Source: Monodelphis domestica (lineage: Eukaryota; Chordata; Mammalia; Didelphimorphia; Didelphidae). From it: a stretch of 64,000 bases of DNA. Under the pieces are notes generated by a model, which was not told the DNA's origin, did not search any database, and saw only the letters and a program-made list of their open reading frames with translations. The translations under genes were made by a program, and so were the position numbers. The stretch spans positions 114,530,520-114,594,519 of the forward strand of contig NC_077229.1 in assembly GCF_027887165.1 (NCBI RefSeq), written 5' to 3'. Of this stretch, positions 57,240 through 64,000 are shown one piece after another. Position 1 is the stretch's first letter; each line of letters begins with the position of its first letter.

Positions 57240-59030
57240 GAGAACCTGAAGATTTGGGTTTTTTCAGATTCAAACTGCCATTTTGAGGCCTACCTGCCAT
57301 TTGAGGCCTGTTTCTAATCTTGGCTCTGTGAGTGGGCAGTTTGAGTTGGCTTGGAATTTTCAGAGCTGCAGGCCCAATGGAATACTCCAGAGCTATAGCT
57401 GAGCCAAAGGGGGCTTTATACCATTGTTTCAACTGAGCTGTCAATCAAGCAGCCAAGCAGCTTTTTTTTTCTCTCTCAGCCTGCTTAGAATTTTTTAAAG
57501 TGGAGGGAAAAAGAACTTTGTGTGGATATTACAATCTGCTCAGGGTATAAACTATCTACAGTTCTTTCTAAACAGTACATTGGAGGTATTGTACTGTCAG
57601 TTATCAATGATTCCATGTTTCTTTCTGTTATATCACCAGAATATTTGTATCAGTTAATGGGATTTAAATTCATAAGTCCCATTATGAACCTGACTCTATG
57701 GGGATTCCTTTCTTGTGTACCATTGATGATTCTCCTGTTATTGTGCTCCTATCAATTCAAAAGGGTAGTAGTAGCAATGATTAAGAAACTGAAGGCTGCA
57801 GGCTATTTCAATTGGAGAGACAATGAGTTAAAGCAACTAGTGTTAGCCATGCTAATTTACTCAGCTTGAGGCTCATTATGGGTAACTGAGCAAAGGAAAT
57901 GGGATTGTACCAACGGAACTGGCTAAGTAGGGGGGTGATGAAAGTATCCAAGTACCTACCAAGTTTCAGTTGGAAACTGAGGCAATGTAAAATACATCTG
58001 CAAACTTATTCCCACTTAGAGATGTTTCCTACATTACACCTGATTTGGCATAGTCTATGTCAAATTTTATATCTGCCGATCTCGATGCCATAAAGCATAG
58101 AACACCAAAAAAATTTTTGACGAACCACACAAAGTGATAAAAGATAAAAGAATTTAAAAGGGCTATTTGGATTTTTGATCCCAATTTTAACAATTTTCAG
58201 ATCTTAATAGATCTTAATAGAAGATTGCTTACTAAATGGGAAAGACAGAAATTTATAGATGAAACCAATAGAAATCCACCCTAACACCCTGGCCCATGGG
58301 ATCCTTGAATTTTGAACTAAATTCTGTAGAAGCATAACACTATCCTGATAAGGCAAGGGAGTCAAAAAAAATGATACTTGGTCTAAGTTTGAAAGGCTTA
58401 GGAAGGAATCTGGGGAGCCACTGGCTACATTTTTGGATAGACTTATTAAAGCAGGGGAACATCTATTAGGCATGGACAATCTGACAGAGAAAAACATAAG
58501 CCATATCTGATACCAGTTTGTGAAAAATTTCTGTGATGCAGTCAGGAATTTCTTTAGATGGAATTGTTGAAACTGAGAAAATATGGGTTTGGAGGAAATT
58601 AGGAGGACAGCATGTTATATATACCAACCTGATAAGGATAAGCATACTGAGGAGAAAAATGGCATGACTGAAGATTTAAAGAAGCAGCTTAAAGAGGCTA
58701 ATAAAAAGCTAAAGGACAGTGAGATAAAGGACATTAAAGCAGTGGCACCTCTCAGGTCATATAAGCCTAAAACTTAATATATACCCAGGCAGTCTAGAAC
58801 TACCCAGCTAAGATGTTACCTTTACAATAAACTTGTGGAGTACCTCATTTAGGGAGCAATTGTCTTTACAGACATACAGAGGAAACAGAGGATATACTAA
58901 CAATGGCTATAGACAAAATTACTATGGATTTAACAACAGATATAATCCCTATCACAGACAGGACCAACCAAACTGCTGTGCGCACAATTGTTCACTTATG
59001 AGATTCATTTCACTTATATAAACTGAAGAT
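57240..59030 (+). pseudogene. ERV fossil: gag-like region
   Basis: A fossil. Plus-strand translations include a hydrophobic stretch near 57690-57760, a capsid-like FPLRDV phrase near 58012, a basic, lysine-rich coiled piece at 58583-58777, and an asparagine/tyrosine/arginine-rich end at 58870-59010 with closely spaced cysteine and histidine, as in a nucleocapsid. Several interruptions. The assignment to gag rests on order and composition rather than a full motif. Confidence 0.5.
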
Positions 59031-59099
59031 ACTTTGTAAGCACAACAAGCAGAGTATCAAATCAGTTTATAATCAATAATCAATCCATTGTCTATTATT

Positions 59100-60060
59100 T
59101 TTACATTATCATCTATCTACTTCCCAAGTCAGTTGTTTTTCTGATGAGATATTTGACATTTCCTTCTGTTTTTTTTTTCATTCTTTTCACTTATTAATTG
59201 TTTATTGCTAGCTCATGGAATCATTAGCTTCCATGTGCCCAATTCTAATTTTTAAATAATTATTGTCTTCAATGATTTTTTGTATCTCTTTATTTGACTA
59301 GTTCTTGCTTTTTTAAGATATCATTTTCTTCAGTTTTTTTTTGGTACTTCTTTTACAAAGCTTTAATAATGATTTTTTCATAATTTTTCTTATTTTTCTT
59401 GCATCTCTCTTATTTCTTTCCATAATTTTTCTTTTGTAACTCTTATCTCTTTAACTGTTCCAGGAATTCTTTTTAGGCTTGAGTTCAATTGACATTTTTC
59501 TTTGAAGCTTTGTTTGTAGCTGTTTTCCTGATGCTGTCTTCTGCATTTGCATTTGCAAAAACCACTTCCTTGCCATTGTAGTAGCTTTTTGTGGTTACAT
59601 TCTTTTTTGTTATTGTTTTCTTATTTTCTTATTTGCCAAGTTCTTTTGGATATAGACCTAGTAGTTGTATTATTGCATCAAAGGATATGCACAATTTTAT
59701 AACTCTTTGGGCATTTGAGCCTCTTTCTTGATTGATAACTTTCTGTTTCAGTTGGGCTTTGCTCACATGTAGTATTCCAAATTTCAGGTTCTCTGTGTTA
59801 CTGTTTTCATAGTTGGTCATCAGGGTATGCAAGTTTTTGATGTTTTTAAGGGAGTGTGAGAGGGGTGGTTGCTGCAATATGATATTAATTATGCATATAA
59901 AATTATTCAAAACATATTTCCATATTAGCCATGTTGCAAAAAAAAAAAGGAGCAAGAAAAATAAAGTGAAAAAAATTTACTTTAGTCTGTACTCAGAGCA
60001 TCAGTTCTCTTTCTGGGGTTGTAATGATTAAAATAGTGGAAGACTTAAATTGTAGTAGAT
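59100..60060 (-). mobile_element. Old L1, antisense
   Basis: 'ttcttttggatatagaccta' and 'gtagttgtattattgcatca' parallel 'ctttgggatatagaccaagt' at 61300 in the next block. A T-rich text typical of a strongly decayed L1 ORF2 end. Confidence 0.55.
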
Positions 60061-60115
60061 AAAAGAGTGGTTGTTAAAAATGTTACCTCAGAAAATATGT
60101 TTTCAAGACAGTGTC

Positions 60116-60930
60116 TTGTTTAAGTCAAATATAAGGTGGTCGCCAGGGAAGAGTTCCCAATTATTAAATATATCCAAGTCAGCTGGGTTTTATAGAGATT
60201 TTAATTAATACAAATGTGGAATTAAAGAAAAGGAGAGAAAGAGAGAAAAGGGAAATAATGAGAAAAGGATAGGCCGGCCCAGGGCAGCCCTGACCAACCC
60301 AAGCCTAAGCCCTAAGAGAAAGATCAGTTAGTCCTTAATCACTCACCACAAGATCTGTCCAAGCAAGGATTCTAGTGACACCAGTTCAGCTTCATCTCAG
60401 CTGACTCCACCAGCTCAATCCTGAATCTGAAACTGAATGTGAATCTGAATGTCTCTGAGCTCCTATTTAAAGGGAATTTTCTCCTATGTCATCTCCCCTA
60501 AGTTCTCCTATCTACCAATCACAGTAGACGTTTTCCAAAGGACAGATCATTCTTAATTCACACCTAAGTAGTCTAAACTTTTGAGTAATCCACACCTGAG
60601 TAAGTTCTCACCTCTTTGCCCTTTGCAAGTTCACAAGTTGCCTGACCTTTATAGGTACTTAGCACCCTTTTGTATTAGATCTAAAAATAGGCACAACTTA
60701 AGAACTTTTTGCCTTATTATAAGTATGGGTTTAAATACTTTTCATTGTTCAGCAAAGAGTTGACAACTTTATCTTCCCCTAATGTATGCTTAAGTAGGGG
60801 TGGAGTAGAGGTCTTCACATTCCTGATCTAAGTAGAAGTCTCATATTCCTGATCTAAGTTCCTTCATTGTTTTAAATAGGGAAATGGTCTTAACCCAACC
60901 TTATGAAGTAGGGTCTGAGAATTTTTAAGG
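60116..60930 (-). mobile_element. Solo LTR within old L1
   Basis: On the minus strand it starts near TGTGAACCTT, has a CCAAT-like box (GTGATTGGTA), a TTTAAATAGG promoter-like box near 60470 and ATTAAT/ATTAAA signals, and ends near ...GCGACCACCTT. It is related to 53900-54674, and its GTGGTCGCC end resembles that of the LTRs at 25087 and 30510. L1 text lies on both sides. Confidence 0.7.
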
Positions 60931-60934
60931 TTCA

Positions 60935-62340
60935 CAGGGTGAATATCATTTTTCATCATGAGTCTATTGGCATTTCCTTGGACCATCATATTGACAAAAT
61001 TTTCTTAGTTTTTCACAGTGGATCATTATTACAATATTGCTATTACTGTGTATAATATTTCCCTTGTTTTGCTTACTTCACTTTGAATAAGTACATATAA
61101 TTCTTCTTGGGTGTTTTTCTGAAACCATTCCTGTTCTTCATTTCTTATACCACAAGAGTATTCTATTATAATCATATGCCACAATCTTTTCAGCCATTTC
61201 CCATGAGCATCCCCTTGATTGCCTATTCTTGGCTACTACAAAAAGAGTACTATAGATCTGTTTGTACATATAGGCATTTTTCTTTTTTCTTTTATTTCTT
61301 TGGGATATAGACCAAGTAGTGATATTGCTGGGTCAAAGGGTATGCATAGTTTATAATACTTTGTACATGGTTCCAAATTGTTCTTCAGAATGATTGGACC
61401 AATTCACAACTCTACCAACAATGGATTAGTGAGCTATTTTTTCCACATCTCCTCCAATATTTGTCATTTCCCTTTTCTATATGTGAACTAACTATATAGC
61501 TGTGAGGTGGTATCTCAGAGTTGTTTTAATTGCATTTCACTAATCAGTGATTTAGAGCATTTTCCCAATGCCTAGAAATAATGTGAATTTCTTATTATAA
61601 AAACTATCTGTTCTAATCCTTTGACCAATTTATCAATGGAGAATGGATCTTATCATTATGAATTTGGTTCAGGCCCTTATATATCTAAGAAATAAGACCT
61701 TTCTCAGAAAAAGGAAAAAAAATACTGTACATATTCCCCTTGGTTTTCTACTTTCCTTCTAATCTTGTTACATTGGTTTTGTTTGTGGAGAAAAAATTTT
61801 AATTTAATATGATCAAATTATTCATTTTGTTTCCTGGGATTGTCTCTATCTCTTGTTTCATCATAGATTCTTCTCTCATCCATACATCTGACAGGTAACA
61901 TTTTACATATTTCTTTAATTTGCTTCTAATTTCTCCCTTTATATTTAAATCATGAACTCATCTTTACATTATCTTGGAATACAGTGTGATACGTTTGCCT
62001 ATAACCTGTTTCTGCTAAACTGCCTTCCAGTTTGCCCAGCATTTTTTATTTTCAGACAGTGAGTGTTTGCTCCAAATGCTTGGATCTTTAGGTTTACCAA
62101 AAAAGAGAATACTAAAGTCATTTACTACTGTACATTAAGAACCTAATCTATTCCACTGAACTACCCCTCTGTTTCTTAGCCACACCAGATTGTTCTGATA
62201 ATCACTACTTTGTAGTATAATTTGAAATTTAGTACTGCTAGTCTGCCCTCCTTTACATTACATTCCATTGATTCCAGTAATATCTTGACCTTTTTTTCTT
62301 CTAGATGAATTTTTAAATTATTTTTTATAACTCCATAAAC
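60935..62340 (-). mobile_element. Old L1, ORF2 3' half
   Basis: Decayed but co-linear with 11340-12560 of the full-length L1: 'cttttcagccatttcccatg', 'gatattgctgggtcaaaggg', 'gtgaggtggtatctcagagt', 'ttcttagccacaccagattg'. Confidence 0.85.
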
Positions 62341-62935
62341 TAATGAATTCTTAAGTTACATTAAGAGATATATAATGTTCAGTACAGGCAGACAATTGTT
62401 CTACTCTACCATGCTCTTATCAAACCACACAGAATCAACTATTTAATTTAGGGAAGTACATTTCAAGACATTGTCTGAGACCCTCCAGAAAGACAACCAG
62501 AATGGTGCAAAGCTAAAAGTTCATGCTATACAAGGCACATAGAGAATGCTTGTTGACTTGATGAAAGTGGAAAGGTGTTTTACCAATCCATTGACCTTTT
62601 CTTCTTAGAGGGATACTAGCTGTCATTTTGAGTCCATTTTACTTGGTCTTGCAAGAAAGAATAGCATCATATACACTCTGTTAGCTCACCTAAAAATTCT
62701 CCATATTTTCTGTAATTGTTATAAGTGACATTTCTAATAGCATGTTCTCTAGGCAAATACAATTGCAAATAAAATGTTTTAGACAGACATTGTCCCCATA
62801 CCATTCCTTTTCCCAAAATCCCCTTTATATTCATGGTACCTCTACTTTTCCAGTGAATTTACTTTGTGATCTAAGGAATTCTTCTGGACTTTAATCTTCT
62901 TTATGGGTTAACTAAAAGGGAAGGTCAGATAAATA
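62341..62935. other. Unassigned stretch
   Basis: No gene recognised. Confidence 0.35.
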
Positions 62936-63825
62936 CTGATAGCCTAGATGTTAGCAAAGCATTTGACAAAGTCTGACATCATCAAGAGATAGACTGGGTT
63001 CTTCTCACCTACTTTCTAGTTCTTTACACTCCTATCCTGGAGCCCTGATACCATATTCAATCCTGTATCAAGACTTATTAGTTTGATCCCGAGAATATCT
63101 TTTATGTCTATTTCTTTTTATTCACTCTCACAGCATTTATCATAATTCAGGCCTTTATCACCTCTTACCAAAATTATTTCTATAACTTACAATAGATCTC
63201 TGTGATTCCAGTTTTTCCCCTCTCTAATTCATCATACATACAGCTGCCAAAATGATATTCCTAAATGAAAGAGAGAGACTGTGTCACCTTTCCCCCTTCT
63301 AAAAATTCATAATTGGCCTCCTAATGAACATAAGACAAAATTTAAACCCTTCTAATCAGCATATAAGGCCCTTTACCATTTGGTTCTGATTTATTTTTCC
63401 AATATTATTTTATTTATTTTCTCATTTTTTGCTACTTTTTCTAGTTCAAGTAGTCTACTTACTGATCCCCATGGAGGAAATTCTTTTTTATCCTCTCTAT
63501 GCCTTTTCATCACTGATCCTACAAGTCTAGAATTAGCTCCTTTCTAAACTCCACCTATTGAGAATCCCTTGATTTTCTGAATGCATGGGTCAGATAGCAT
63601 TTGCTTCATAAAACTTTTCCTGATCTTTCCTCCTTGAGTTATTAGTACCATCTCTCTTGAAATTACTTTGCTTTTACTTGCTATTGTATAATATATTCTT
63701 CATCTGCCTCCCATAAAGTGATTTTCTCAAGGGCAAATGTTTTTCCCCCCCTCTCAATCCTCAATGACTAAGTGCAGAGTCTTACACATAGTAAGCACTA
63801 AATAAATACTTATAGAATTTAGTGG
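62936..63825 (+). mobile_element. L2/CR1-clade LINE relic
   Basis: At 62940-62975 the translation reads SLDVSKAFDKV, the RT block also seen at 52857. L2-type 3' text follows: 'cagctgccaaaatgatattc', 'aaggccctttaccatttgg', and a terminus 'acacatagtaagcactaaat'. Confidence 0.65.
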
Positions 63826-64000
63826 AATAGAATGCTTAAGCCTTTGTTCTGGTTATGAATTAGGTGTGGTTATTTCCTCTGAAAAACTGCTGTGAAAAAC
63901 TATATGAGGTATATATGTTCCATTCCGGAATTCTTGCATTCCTAAACTTATTGAAGAATTTTTAAATTTACTATCATTTTGACAGTCACATACAACATTC

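Noticed and set aside
56897-57240. A primer-binding site after the LTR
   Set aside because: No convincing 18-base match to a tRNA 3' end beginning TGG directly after the LTR-like end.
57522-57869. A host membrane protein of 115 codons
   Set aside because: It lies within the decayed retroviral region between an LTR-like block and gag-like remnants; no independent support.

Overview
The window is AT-rich, repeat-dense vertebrate DNA and looks marsupial. The supporting signs are an L1 family with a 326-residue ORF1p, many tRNA-headed SINEs of the kind common in opossums and Australian marsupials, older MIR and L2/CR1-clade relics, and several gamma-like endogenous retrovirus (ERV) fragments. 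I cannot choose between opossum and Australian lineages by eye. I found no host protein-coding exon, tRNA, rRNA or CRISPR array. The only long coding-quality frames belong to transposable elements, so this reads as an intergenic or deep-intronic segment.

Layout. 0.2-3.2 kb: L1 fragments in both orientations, then CR1-clade relics. 3.9-8.8 kb: a decayed L2/CR1-clade LINE with traces of an endonuclease domain and repeated LINE 3' ends. 9.6-10.4 kb: a SINE split by an LTR. 10.4-17.5 kb: the clearest element of the window, a full-length 6.5-kb L1 on the minus strand, inserted into an older L1 of the same orientation with a perfect 13-bp target-site duplication. Its ORF1 is open throughout; its ORF2 is broken. 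17.5-25 kb: SINE, MIR, L2 and LTR-like relics. 25-32 kb: two related solo LTRs, each containing a long (AG)n tract, and an integrase fragment of a gamma-like ERV. 32-51 kb: SINEs, MIRs, CR1/L2 3' ends, an older L1, more LTRs and a long (GAA)n tract. 51.8-60.9 kb: a retroviral graveyard with pol pieces in both orientations, two inverted arrangements of LTR sequence, a pol-LTR-gag order and a final LTR set into an old L1. 60.9-63.8 kb: old L1 and an L2/CR1-clade relic.

How the parts relate. The L1 explains retrotransposition of the tRNA-headed SINEs and 3'-truncated L1 pieces only by family knowledge; the window does not prove it. The retroviral pieces are fossils from at least three LTR families. 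No set of neighbouring genes forms a pathway. The best candidates for something undescribed are the unusually long, purine- and G-run-rich spacer between the L1 ORFs, the back-to-back ERV arrangements at 51.8-54.7 kb and the 54-bp tandem repeats downstream of an ERV integrase.

Family names below rest on recognition by eye of motifs and consensus-like phrases. Boundaries of diverged repeats are approximate, usually within a few tens of bases.
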